Shown here piece after piece: positions 44,976 through 57,100 of a DNA stretch of 64,000 bases; position 1 is the stretch's first letter, and each line of letters opens with the position of its first letter. The notes under the pieces are model-generated. The model made no database searches and was not told the origin of the DNA. It saw nothing but the letters and a program-made list of their open reading frames with translations. The DNA is from Apis mellifera. Taxonomy: Eukaryota > Arthropoda > Insecta > Hymenoptera > Apidae. Made by a program: the position numbers and the translations under genes. The DNA is taken from the NCBI RefSeq assembly GCF_003254395.2, contig NC_037639.1, positions 7,988,501-8,052,500 of the forward strand. Direction: 5' to 3'.

Positions 44976-46532
44976 TACATCGCATGGAACAGGCAGCATG
45001 GCATAGTATTATAGTGATGCAAAGATGGGGTAGGGACAGCATGCTTGGACGTAATGGGGTAGAACTTCCAACTTATTCCGGTTAAGATATTAAACGTTCA
45101 AGATATGTTCTTAGCAATGTTACGTTGCATCTATCTAAAATTAAATTTAATTTAATTTAAAATTCGTTCGATTAAATATAGACACATATAGACAATTAAA
45201 AGATTCTAAAATATCTTTACTTTTTAACTGTATTTGATAATCTAATAATGATAATACAATTAAATTATCTACTACATTTATATCTTCTTTTGATAGATCG
45301 AAAGAAATCGAAATACGAAATAAAAACAGGAATAAAACACGATAATGTAAATATAGCAACGTAGCAAAGAAACTCGACGTGCAAAGGAATCGTTAAAATC
45401 CACACGTTACAAATTACAACGATCAAACAGAATATCCTGTATACTTTTACGACACCCCTTCCTCCATCCAGTTTCTGCGCAACTGCGATACCAAACAAAT
45501 CGGGACTCTTGCAACCGGCCCGTTCAAAGCGGACTAACAACGATTCACCCTGTTCTTTGGTCTTCCATCGCGCGCACTCCAGCAGGTTGTAGCGCTATCG
45601 ACGGAACAGAAAGGCACGAGAGATACTAAAAATACTCACGGCAAGTTTGAACGGCACCGAGACAAATATGTGTCAAGCCCATCTCGTCGTTCCCCATGCA
45701 AAGAGAGAGAGCAAGGCAGAGAGACGTGAGAGCAAAGAGGAAGAGAGAGAGAAAATCAACCGATGTTTAGTCGTTTCTCTAACGAACGCCACGAGTTCTC
45801 GGGGACCCCTCGCAGCCGATAATAAAATGCATGATTTACCTTTCCGTTTGCTCGAGCGACTCGCCACGAAAGCGCAGCAACGACAGCTTCGAGAGGAATG
45901 CGCCAGAAAAAGAGAGAGAGAGAGAGACAAGGATAACAAGGGAGGAAGAGAGATATATATATACCCTCTCACGATGACGTTACGAAAGGCGACCCGCGTT
46001 ACATTCGAGCGACAGGACGACGCCATGAATTATAAAATGACGGTAAAAGCGAAAGTTTCCAGCGGTTTCGCGGATACCAAAGAGAAAGATGGAAGAGAGA
46101 AAGAGAGGGAGAGAGATATGAAGCACGGTGTACGCAAGGTCTAGGCGAACCTTCGAACCGACCAACCAGCCCAGCCTCCTCCTAATTTAATGAAATAGCG
46201 AAGGGTTAGGCTTCTAACAGGTGAAGCACCGAGCAAATGTTTAGGCAAAGTAGCCGGGTGCTACATGACGTGCCCGCGAATGTGGAAGTGCAACGTTTAC
46301 ACGTTTAACCACGTCCTATCGCATCGCTCTCCCCCTCCTCGAATTCGCAACTACGTATCCTCTCCTCTCTTTCTCTCTTCTCTTCTTCTCCTCCTCGTTT
46401 CGCGTTACAACGACATCAACGTTAAACTATGCGTCTATCCTTATCTGGCTCGGTCTTCAAACGCCTCCTATTCTGTTTTCGCGGGGGGAGGGAGCAACTG
46501 TCCTTCTCTGTCACGTGAGAGAATCCATTAAA
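44972..46532. other. No gene recognised
   Basis: AT-rich 45.06-45.42 kb. GC-richer DNA with GA bursts near 45.71-45.75, 45.91-45.93 and 46.08-46.12 kb explains the 165-codon plus-strand and 117-codon minus-strand frames at 45.65-46.14 kb. Confidence 0.5.
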
Positions 46533-46694
46533 ATGGATGCGAGGCGGTTTTTGGCGATGGCGATGTCGGCGGCGAGAGGAATGCTTGGAGCCGTGGCTGG
46601 CCGGGCTCGAACCTATTCCACTGCCTCCGAGCGACGAACATGCAAATTCAGAACCGGTTACGCGAGCATTTTCACATCCGGAATGACGCGGTAA
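46533..46694 (+). CDS. Possible 53-residue small open frame
   Basis: ATG at 46533 (AAAATGG context: A at -3, G at +4) opens 53 codons to TAA. The start (MDARRFLAMAMSAARGMLGA) is Arg/Ala/Met-rich with no acidic residue after position 2, followed by VAGRARTYSTA, and so resembles a mitochondrial targeting sequence. The patch is CpG-rich, which favours Arg and Ala codons by composition alone. No homolog is recognised. Confidence 0.13.
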   Translation: MDARRFLAMAMSAARGMLGAVAGRARTYSTASERRTCKFRTGYASIFTSGMTR

Positions 46695-46831
46695 CGAGAG
46701 AAATCCAACGAGACGTCTCCTGGATAATTTCCTTTCTGGGACGGACGGGAATGTTTCGAACGAGCTCGCGAGCGCGATTGTTGCAGGGTATATATGAGTA
46801 ATGCAGATTATAAAAGTACATACATATATTT

Positions 46832-46863
46832 TTGATCGATCTTTGATTGATTTGATCGATCAA
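46832..46863. other. Perfect 10-bp stem hairpin
   Basis: Arms TTGATCGATC (46832-46841) and GATCGATCAA (46854-46863) enclose a 12-base loop TTTGATTGATTT. It may be a dimeric factor site or RNA stem. Confidence 0.6.
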
Positions 46864-46998
46864 GATGGGATGAATATGAAAACACGAGACGCGTTTTGTG
46901 ATGAAATTTTAACGATATTCCAATGTATGTACGTATTTTTAGACAATTCGAACGAGAATGGTTTAATTACATGGTCAACTTTCTGTTGATATTTCTAG

Positions 46999-47074
46999 CT
47001 CCTCGGTTATCGGTTATTACTAAATTTCTATGAAAATAATAGAATTGCAAATGGATTCAACAGTAGAATACAGT
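46999..47074 (+). CDS. Possible internal exon in AT-rich DNA
   Basis: Acceptor TTCTGTTGATATTTCTAG (ending 46998) and donor GTAAGT (47075) bracket 76 bases. The phase-0 frame is open throughout (LLGYRLLLNFYENNRIANGF at its start) and would hit a stop only beyond the donor. The size and both signals suit an internal exon. It is too short to assign a family. Confidence 0.16.
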
Positions 47075-47252
47075 GTAAGTAATAATTCAATTTCTAATAC
47101 TCCACATCTTCAACAATAATAAACACTATTTTAATCTATTCTCGAACAATCCTTTCCAAAATCGCTCCAAGATCTCTTGAAACAGGTGGTCCATACACGT
47201 CCCCTAAGCTAATAAAACCTAGAACCGCAGCTGTAACCACCAACGAAGCATA

Positions 47253-47268
47253 TACATACATACATACA
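47253..47268. repeat. Short (ATAC)n repeat
   Basis: Four ATAC units. Confidence 0.75.
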
Positions 47269-47690
47269 CCTAGAGGACGGTCGTTAGGTATCCATCTATA
47301 AGCAAGAGTCACGGTGGTGGCACTATCCTCGCGATATCGTCGCGAAGGTCCGGCGAGGCGACGATGGAAACGAATGGAGAGGATGTGGTGAGGGGCGACG
47401 CGGTAGCAATCTGGAGGTATTCCCCGGACAGTGAGGCGCGTGACACGGGGATGAGAAGGCGCGATGACTACGCGATAGGCAAAGAGAGTGTCAGGGGGGA
47501 GCGCGAGGTGGAAAGAGAGAGATCAGAAAGAGGGAGGGGGGAGTGGAGGAGTCGTGATTACAGTGCCGTGTATTCAAATGGTCAGTCGGACCCACACCAA
47601 TCACAACGAGCAGCACCCCCGAGCACGCCCGATACCCTTGTCTAATGCCACAGGGAGCATACACAGGCGGTGGTGTGTACAGTGCGAAAG

Positions 47691-47693
<3 letters not shown>

Positions 47694-47734
<41 letters not shown>
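47694..47734. repeat. (GT)n microsatellite
   Basis: About twenty uninterrupted GT units, the longest dinucleotide repeat in the window. It gives a Val/Cys run to the plus-strand frames 47488-47922 and 47670-47969 and a Thr/His run to the minus-strand frame. Confidence 0.95.
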
Positions 47735-47735
<1 letters not shown>

Positions 47736-50700
47736 CTACGCATCCGGCGCTGCCTCCTCTCGCACGTCGAATCGAGAAATGGTAATATGCAACTTGGCCG
47801 ACAAGCTTCCCTCCGTCGACTGGAAAATTCGAAGGACCTCCCTGGAGATCCTTCTGGCTGCGAACTGGTTGCACGACATCGAAAAGACCCCGGGGCCGCG
47901 CCTCTCCTCTGCCCTTTCGTAATAACTGCCGCGGCCAGCCTTCGTTCTCCTATTGAAAGATGCGGGTAGCGCGAGTTACCCCCGCGCGAAATTACATGTC
48001 ACCGCGTCCATTCTGCCAAGATTTCCTCGATTCTGAGCGCGAGGGGTGATTGCGAGCGTTGGGGTGGACTCTCGTGAAAGATTCTCTCATGAAATAACGA
48101 CGATAGGTGGGAGGGAGAAAAGTCATCGTTGCCCCTTCTCGAAAATCGAAGAGTCGCGATAGTCACTTCATTCGATATTCAAGGGAGAGAGATATATGTT
48201 TGTCTTCGACAAACATTGTTCGTAAATGTAATGACGATTGTCGAACGATTGTCGAAAGATAACCTCGTTGACGACAGGCGTGATAAGTTGCGGCGGGTAG
48301 ACACGTGTGAGAAGACGAGAAGGAAGCGGAGAAGATGGCGATAGGTCGTAGGACGACCCTTTAGTTAGTCCCGGGTCTATGAATCGTTAATGCTAATCAG
48401 GATCGGCCGGGTCCGTGTACTATGGACTAGGTGACGTCAGCCCTTCGTCAGAGATATCGCCACGACGAAAGGGACTTGATCAATTAACCCCCCGCGATAT
48501 TGATAAACCCTGAAACGAACCCGCGAAATCCTCTGCGGTCATTCCAGCCCGATCGATGCGTGTTGAACTCGTTAAGGATCCTGTTAGGGGGATGATCCTG
48601 AGATTTTCAGATTAGAGACACTGTAATTGTTAGAAAGAAATATCTTCCAACTATAATATGATATTGGATCGATTCGAGATATATATTATATTTTTCAACA
48701 AGAAATGAATTTTTAAATTAAATACCAACGTATTTGTAGAATTAGTGGAACGTGTCAACGATCGATGAGAACTAATCAAACGAATTCTTTACCCGACGTA
48801 TAATACAGTTTCTCGAAACAATTGTATTCTCCGTTTTAAACGTTTCCTCGAAAGCAGAAAAACAAGGAGCCGGCATTTTATCCATTATCTCGCGAGGCCA
48901 GCGAACCGATCTCGTAATCGGGGCCAAGTAAGTAGGGAGAAGCCAAGGGTAGCCGGGAGTAGATTAGTAGAAAATCATTTCCCTTTCTCGAGACTCAGCA
49001 GAATCTGCGATACCATAGAACAAACATTTCCATGAAGGGTTGGGTGAGAGATCGGCGTTCACGTTCCACCCTCGTCCAGCGTTTAGCCGCGACGTCCAAG
49101 CCACGACACGAGGCAGATAGCGAAGTGTGCCTTATCTGGCAATTCGAATATAAATTTCCACGAAAGCTGTGCAATAAGTTAGAACGTGGGCACGCGCCAT
49201 CTCCCATTACGAGCCCCACGTGTCGTGTCTGTTTGCTCCTCTCTTGACCAAAGATTAACGCTCGAGGGAATCGAAGAGATCGAATTTCGTATCGAAAACA
49301 CCCTTCAATTACGTACGCACGTTTCATCCTTCAATTCCCATTCGTGGAATTTTCACGCAACGCGGTGCAAATTTGATGGTCGATCGACGCGCCGATTAAT
49401 CAGGCAAACAGGTTTCGATCGTAGGTAAAACATGACCGCGAAACGCACGATCACCGTGAGTCGAAGTTCGGTGGACTTTCTTCGAGACGTCTTAATTACG
49501 GCTACCCCTGTGGATCGAAGTTTCCAAGGTTTCCGCCAAGTTTCCCGACCGAAGTTTCCGCACACAGACGAGCGTATGCAAGGTTAGGTTTAAGTTCAAT
49601 CTCATAGACTCGACCACAGCGAACGCTGTTTTGGGACGCGAGCCTGTGTGTACCTTGATTCGCCGCGGTTCATCCTTATCCGGGATTATCGGGGATCGAA
49701 AAACGACTGGATTCCTTCCTCATAGAATTTTCTCCAGTGGTAAAATTTTATATTAATACTAGTTAACTAAATCACGAATCCAAATTTTTCGAAACTATAC
49801 ACTACTTGTAACAAATTAGAATATAAATTTCTATTGTTTATTAATTTTTAATTATGGAAGACAAAATTGTATGGATTTAAAAATTCTCAGTTTGTTACAA
49901 TCTGCTTTTTGTATATTTTCGATCCTTTATTGGGAATTATCGCGCTTACTCTTTCCATCCAGTCGCAAATATATCAAAAAATGAACGGGAAAGGTTTCGA
50001 CCAAGTCAATTTTGATGAAATTTCACTAACGATGCACCGAATTCCAGGATGAAGGCGGGAAAGCAACGGAATGAAGCTGGAGTAAGCAGTACGAAGCAAT
50101 CGGTCATTGTGCGCGCGGAAATAAAATGAAGCCGAACAGCCGGCAGCGATTTTTGTCGGTTATTCAGTTATTAGTTCCATTCAGTGGACCGGACCCGTGT
50201 TCGACCCGGGCTGCTCTCCGCTTTCAGCCTCCCGATGCCCTTCTATTGTTTAGCTAATGAAATCCGTGGCGTTTCGTTCGACGACTACAAGTGTAATATA
50301 AGATTCGCTCGTCTCGATAGTTTCATTGAAACAGAGCTGGATAAAACAACTTTTAATTAAACCGAGACGAATATTTCACATCTTGATTGAATCTCTTGGC
50401 GATATTTCTTTATATTGTACAATTGTGATTAATGCATGTATCTATTATATGTGGATATTGTCTTGTTTCAGGTAATGTATTTAATTTATTGCGACATAAA
50501 TTCTTGAGTAATTAGAAGAAAAATATTATATAAATGAAAATAATAAAAATAAGATGAAATTTTTTAACGATATTTCGAATTAAAAAGAAATGGTAGAAAG
50601 AATTGATTAAAATTAAAATGTTATTTGTAATTATAAAACTAAGTAATGATATAATGCAAAGGGAAAGTGATGTTCTATCTCAAGTATCAAGAAAAGGACA

Positions 50701-53329
50701 ATAGGGGAAACGATAAATTTGAAGAAATCTAGGTAAGAATGTGGTGGCCAGACGATAACAAGAGGATGATCTCGAGATAAAGTTGGGGAGTTTAATTAAG
50801 ATTCCAGATAAAACCTCGTAGTTGGTGTCCGGATAACGATCGTTCGACAATGCTGACCACATCTGGCTTCTATTGACGCGAGCAATCGTATGAAAGAGGA
50901 AAAATTGAAGTCGATTGTTCCCTGAACATAGAAGAAAATAATACTGCGAATTCGCAAATTAAATTGTGATAATTTAGAACAATTTTGAACATTTTTCGAT
51001 ATATAAAATTTGTACGTTTAAATATTATTAATAATAAATTAGAAAAAAAATTACACGAATATTTTTTACACTTTTAAGAAATAATGATAATGTTTTTCTT
51101 CTTTGGATTAAAAAAACAAGTCTAAAATTAAAAAAAAAAATTTAAGAATGAAAAATATGATGATTAGCAATTAAATAACTAAAGGTTCATAGAAAATAGA
51201 AGGGCATATGTCGGAAGAATGAAACACAAATAGGAACAGCAAAGCTGACTTTAAAACAGGGGATGCTTTTAATAGGGCATCTCAGAATTTAAACAGAGTG
51301 CTGCCCTCGGACGACGGCGAAGAGAAGCTAGATACTCGACTCCTTTATGATTTTAAACAAGAAATTGGGATATCTTGAACATTTCTCTATAAATAAATTA
51401 TGTATTTTAATATTCCACAATCATTAGAAAATGTTAAACTAAATATTAAACTATATTATAACAGTGATTGATACTCATTTTTCGAAGATTTTTCGTTGAA
51501 ACATGAAAATTGATTTTACAAAAATTCAATCACTATTTATTAGAACAGAAATAGAAATAATCAAGAATCAAAATGTTTCTTAAATTATTCTATTTTGAAA
51601 TAAAAAAATATACCGTGTAAATTTATCTGTAAAATGTTGAAAAGTTATACTTTATCGCGTTCATCAATTTTGGAAAAAAAAAAGATAGAAAAATATAAGA
51701 TCCATATCTGAGAGAAAAGATTTGAACGAAAGTAGAACGCGTATTTATTTAAAGTTACAACTATATAAATTGGAATTGGATCACTTAGGAAAATATCTGC
51801 ACGTTAATTGCACGTAATCAAAGCGCAGAATTATTTCGAGCGGATTTTAATTGGAAATTCCACGGGAGATTTTGTACGGGCGATTAATCGATCGATAAGA
51901 GCTAATTGTTGCGTGCCCGGTGCGCGAGCACCCTTAAAAGCCAGAGGGTGGTGAAGGTGCTAGGCTTGGCAGCTCGATATGCATTGATATTACGTGCAAT
52001 TATACACGTAACGTTGAATGCATCTCGATTATATCTGTAACAACATCTCGTCGTGAATGAATAGAAGATAACAATACACAAATTTCTATTCATTCGAAAA
52101 TTTTCATAATTCACAATCTACTTCAAAATCAATTAACGATATATAAATATAAAATAACAATATTATACATTCATATTCTTTTACAGTAAACAAATTCCCT
52201 AAAATGCTATAATTAATATAAAATATTCTTCAAAAATAGTAGTATATTGAAATATTAAAATGTGTCTGAGCAATATTCTTTCAAACTACTTACAAACCAA
52301 TGTTCAATTCATCATAGACTACAAACGTTCACGCATTTAATAAAATAAAATAAAATTCAAAAATCAACAAGACGAACATGTAAAAGAAACAAATATAAAT
52401 ACTACAAAATTGTGATATTCGAAAAATGAAATATCCACACTTTCACAATTATTTAACATCCTCCCCTAATCATTAAGATTTGCGGAACATGAAATAATTA
52501 CACAATTGTTCCAATCTCCAGCCTGCTCCAACGAATCCGTTTTCCACGCGCAGCGACAAGGCGATAAAAAAAAAGAACAGGAAAAAGAAAAGCGCAATAA
52601 CGCGAAGAGGCGTCAAGGAAGAGGCAGAGCTCGCGAAGCTCGGTGCGCGAGCGAGCTTCTAATAAATTTCAGGGAGCGGATATATTCAGGTAACGGAAGG
52701 CTATTACAAGGCGATATCTATCGAAGTTGGGTGGACGGGAGGGCCGCCTGGAGAGAAATAAAGAGCGATTGCCTCGGTAAATCAGAGCCACCCCTACCGT
52801 CAGAGCCCCGAACCACCACCACCACCCCGTGGTGCCCGAGTCGGGCCACCTTCTTCCCGGTTGCCGTGCTGCATACCAGCCACGAAACGAAGAACACGAA
52901 GAACATACGTATCGGGGCATTAGCGGACCTTTGTCGTCCCCGCGGCTCTCTTTTCCACGGGTCCGTCTCGGAGGGAGGAGGAGGAGGTGGTGGGCGAGGA
53001 GAACGAAACCGTATCGCAAGTATTTTGCCGAACAGCGATAAACCGGCGCAATGCGTCATCCGGCCGTGGAAATAAATTGTCCTCGAACACGAGCGGAATC
53101 TTCCCGTGCCCCCCTTATTCCCTTCTCGGCCGCTAACTCAAAGGATTACGGGAAATCGCTGTTCCCGCGACAATTCCGCGGGAATGGAACGTCTAATTTC
53201 GAAGGAGGAATTTCCGTGATCCCGTTTCGATTTTATTAGAAGGGTTGAAGGGGATGTGATAATTGTTACAGATGTGATAATCGTGGATATTCGAACGCAG
53301 CAAGTGATATTGTTATGCCATTGTGACAT
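47735..53329. other. No gene recognised; large AT-rich block
   Basis: CpG-rich patches lie at 47.74-48.1, 48.28-48.6, 49.0-49.7 and 52.5-53.2 kb. Between them 49.7-50.05, 50.3-51.9 and 52.0-52.5 kb are AT-rich without any exon-like segment. An acceptor-donor fusion, TCTTGTTTCAG|GTAATG, lies at 50471/50472. Frames of 116-189 codons at 52.5-53.08 kb are mirrored on both strands. Confidence 0.55.
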
Positions 53330-53485
53330 ACGAGTGAAACAGATCTATCATTAGCCGAAAGAATAAAGTAGTCTATTAGCGAAATGTACGAGTCAGTATA
53401 AGTAGAGCGAGTCAATCGAGATCAGACGAGTAGTACAAAGGCAGCTATTTTATTGGAATAAAAACGTTTTTTTTTTTTCTTTTTA
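53330..53485 (+). mobile_element. Possible LTR-like fragment
   Basis: A short stretch reads like a retrotransposon LTR promoter region: TATAAGTAGAGCGAGTCA (53398-53415), a possible initiation zone around GATCAGACGAG, then AATAAAAACG (53457-53466) and a T-run. Just upstream, GATGTGATAAT occurs twice (53253-53283). No second LTR, primer-binding site, polyprotein or clear TG...CA ends were found. It may be a decayed solo LTR or a chance resemblance. Confidence 0.12.
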
Positions 53486-54879
53486 AGTTACTTTCAGAGC
53501 ATGGATCCATATATATATATATAAATTTGTAAATATAAAATTTGGAAATTTAGAATTCATATGAGAAATTTCTCGTTCGTGGTGTAATAATATTACTTAA
53601 AATCGGATGTTTAATTTGTGAGCGTAAAAGGAAAGATTCATTCGATCCCCGAGGAACTGTAGAAAACGAGGCCGGAAGCGCCGACCGATAATTTTTCGAA
53701 TGATCCAAATTTCTCTTGGGAGCAACACGAAAATACACATCGGTTGTGCACATGTTTCCGGCGCGATACGTGACAGAGAATGTTTAGAACGGGAAGAATG
53801 AACATGCGCGCGTATACGATCAAGCTTTTCGCCCGTATCACATCCGAACCTTGCTCACGTAATAATAAATCGACTGATCATTCGTAGATAAGAACCGCAA
53901 AGATACAAAGTGTTATCTGAGTGGAGCGAGCGTGGCTGTTTTATGCGCAATTTATTGGTCAATTTCTAAGGGAGAAGGGGCGAGGAAAGGGCCACGAGTT
54001 GTTGGTAACTCGAGACTTGTGATATCGTGAATTATTTTGCCAAGCCTCGTGTAATTAAGTTGAAACGAACCGATACGATCTTTTCGCGGTGATATAATGC
54101 GTTTATCTTTGAAAAAGATAAAGGAAAAAGGGAATCGAAAAAGTGGACGTTTCAGTGTCCAGAAGTCAGAAGAATACAAAACGCGCGTGTCACTTCAATG
54201 TCAAAGAAAAGACATTGAAGGAAAGGAAAGGCTGTGTATGTATGTGGACAACGTAAAGTTTAAAAAGTTTCTACCACAATCTGTGAGCAATGGAGGGTAA
54301 CGGACAAGTTGACAGCGAAGCTAAACGGATAGGAAAGATTTTTATTTGCTTTTATGAGAATTTTGGGGAAAGGAAATATATTACAACGGATAAAATTATT
54401 ATTTTCAATAATTATCGACCTCGATATAGTCACAAATTTTCGCAAAAGCGAAGATCGAAAGAGATTTCGATTAGGGGATTACCTCTCTCTCGGTTAAAGA
54501 AACGGTTATTCGAGACGGGGGGAGGGCCACGGTTAAATTTATCTTTCGAGTTTAATCTCTGATCATAGTTTTCTAAGCGTCTATCCCATGGATTGTCGTC
54601 GGTGATAGCGGCGGTGGATCCCGAGCGTCGAAATTTCCGCGGAATATTCAGACCGTGGCGCGAGTAGAACTTCGAAATTATAAACTCGTCAGGCATTTAC
54701 GAGAAACCATTAAAGCCAGCTCGCAACGCTATCGTATGGATCACCGTAAGAAGAACGGAGCGGAGAACCCGAGCAGGGCGAGAAAGACGGAAGAATATTT
54801 GCGAGGGTGTGCACGCGGTTTACGCTAAAGCTAAGCCCGCGATACTCGTGCCACTCACGTTCCCATGTTTTCTCTATCA
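53486..54879. other. No gene recognised
   Basis: AT-rich to 53.62 kb including (TA)n near 53510-53524, then mixed sequence. Opposed 67-91 codon frames at 54.1-54.7 kb have no splice support. Confidence 0.5.
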
Positions 54880-54904
54880 CTCTCTCTCTCTCTCTCTCTC
54901 TCTC
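54880..54904. repeat. (CT)n microsatellite
   Basis: About twelve CT units. Confidence 0.9.
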
Positions 54905-57064
54905 CTTCATATTCTGTGTGAGGTTAGAGCGTTTTGAAATTTTATGAATAATCTGAAAACGAAATTGGAGAAAAATTACCTTCAATTTAAGTTAAATTAA
55001 TTTTGAAACGTTTCCAACGATCGACGAAGCTGCAAGATTTATAATACAATATACTTGCACAAATTGTGCAGTGATATTAATTTCATCAACGACATTTCCA
55101 TAGAAATAAATGTAATAAATCATCGATCTTTTTTTCATTTTCTCTTTCATCTTTTATTTATTTTCAACGATTTTCTAACTCTCGAACTATTTATCAACAA
55201 AAGAGAAGAAGACGTGATAATAGTTTATTCATACACTGCGGGGATCAACCGCAGACCTCTCGTAACGGCGAGAGGAATTACGCACGTGAACAACGCTTTA
55301 ACGAGCCGGTTCCCTGCGGTCCCGCTCCGGATTTCTCGGGATTCGTTAAAAGCCACGTTAATGCCCGGTTCATTGTCCACCGGCCGCCCCTTTTTTTTTC
55401 CCGAAGATTTGACAAGGGTCAATGGGAACTTGTTGCTTACGGATTCAACGTAAGCCAACTTCGTCGAATATCGCGACATAAACCTAACCTCCTCCACTTT
55501 TTTTAGAACGACCAAGTTCAAATTTCGATAAAAATTGAGATGCATCGAATATTTTCCAATGAAGAAAATGTTTAATATTCGTGAATAAATAAACAGATGA
55601 ATGAAGCTTTAAACGTGATCACAATTTGACGAAGAAAATCATCGAACAACTATGAATACGAATTATACCAGCGTATAATCCTTGCATGGCACTTGCAAAA
55701 AATACTGGAAGAAGAAATATACCTCCAATACTTGTTACAGCTCGCGAAGAATTCATAAATAAAAATAACGAGTAGGACGATTTACGATTTTTCGGCGATT
55801 CTCGTTCACCGAACCAACATCTATTCCGCGAAGGGGGAGGGGGAAGAAAGAAGGGAACGGCGGGGCAGAAAGCATCCATCCCTTCTTTCGCGGGCCGCGA
55901 CTTTGCTGCGACGTGGCACTAGGAAACTTTGCCGAATATCGGATTGACGTATCGCCTCGAAAATAGCGGGACGAGTAAACAAGCGATACGTATTCGCGTC
56001 ACACGAAACGTCCCGGGGGATGTCCGCCTTTCGACTTCGCTTCGACGACCGCGAAAACAGGCCGGGGATGGACGAAACGACGCGACGTTCGAAAGAAAAG
56101 AATCGTTGAACAGCCTTTCTTTGGATATGGAATAATAAATACGTTCTTTTTTCTTTTCTTGTTCCTTTTGAAGGATGTACTCGTTCTTCGTGGATGTAAT
56201 TGAAATTCAGAATCTAAGAAATGTTTTTTAATTGCACAATGAAGCATAGAATATAAAAATCATCGTGATTGATTAATGAAAATAATAACGAAATAACGAG
56301 CGATAGAACAATTGCTCGTACAAATTATTAGATTGGTGCAGATAGTGTCAACTTTCAGAGAAACTTGTCGCTTGTTTAAAGCGATACGCGAAAACTTGGA
56401 AATTTGGAGGGGCGGTCAACAACATTGGGAACAAGTTGAAAATGAAACTTGTACGCCTGGCTTTGAACTTTGTTTCACCCTGCTCGATAAGTCGATTTCA
56501 ACCTGCTGACGTAAAAACTGCGAAAGTTCAGCTCCAGTTTCTTTGGCCCCGTTAAACAAGTTCGCGCGCCGCGGTCAGAACCTACTTGCTCGTAAGATGG
56601 GACACCGTGGTTTGCTAACAATTCGAGAGAGGGGCAATAAAGAGAGAGAGAGAGAGAGGGGAGGCGACAGGAAGAAAAGAAGTTGAGAGAGAAAAAAAGG
56701 AAAGAGAAGAAGAAGGAAAGTTTCGCTTAAGGTCACGTGGCGGGCCGTTTAATCGCGAGTCGACGCCACCGCAGCTATGCACGCAAAATATTCGAGTTAG
56801 GGAAAACGTGCCTTCGAAACTTCTGCACCCCCTCTCCCCTCCCCGCCCCCTGTAGTCGCGAACTTGCATTGAAACTCATAGTTCGGTGTTTCTGCTGAAT
56901 GTATTCAAAGTAAACTACTACCGGGTCACTGGTAAGTCTCCCAACTACCCCGCAGATTCAATGTCAATGGAATAAATTTCCTAAATCTTGCAGTTTAATG
57001 AGACTGGTGAGGAAACCGGTGATATCGAAACAGAAAGTGAGGAAGTTTGCCAGGATACGGTTGC
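54905..57064. other. No gene recognised
   Basis: AT-rich 54.9-55.2 and 55.5-55.75 kb, CpG-rich 55.25-55.45 and 55.83-56.1 kb. TTAGATTGGTGCA next to TA at 56326-56340 resembles a mariner end but nothing else supports an element. GA repeat runs near 56640-56660. Confidence 0.5.
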
Positions 57065-57100
57065 AAAAAAAAAAAGAAAGAAAGAAAGAAAGAAAGAAAA
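57065..57100. repeat. A-run and (GAAA)n microsatellite
   Basis: Eleven A followed by about six GAAA units. Confidence 0.88.

Noticed and set aside
46590..46640. tRNA-like B box (GGTTCGAGCCC on the minus strand)
   Set aside because: The flanking bases do not form a T-stem and no A box or acceptor stem is present.
50180..50225. GTTCGACCC B-box-like motif within GC-rich palindromic sequence
   Set aside because: The T-stem does not pair properly and no cloverleaf can be drawn.
52506..53075. 189-codon plus-strand frame
   Set aside because: Overlapped by 113- and 116-codon minus-strand frames in the same CpG-rich patch; no splice signal or recognisable domain.
56326..56340. TA followed by TTAGATTGGTGCA, similar to a mariner terminal repeat
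   Set aside because: Similarity ends after 13 bases, no transposase fragment follows and no matching inverted end was found nearby.
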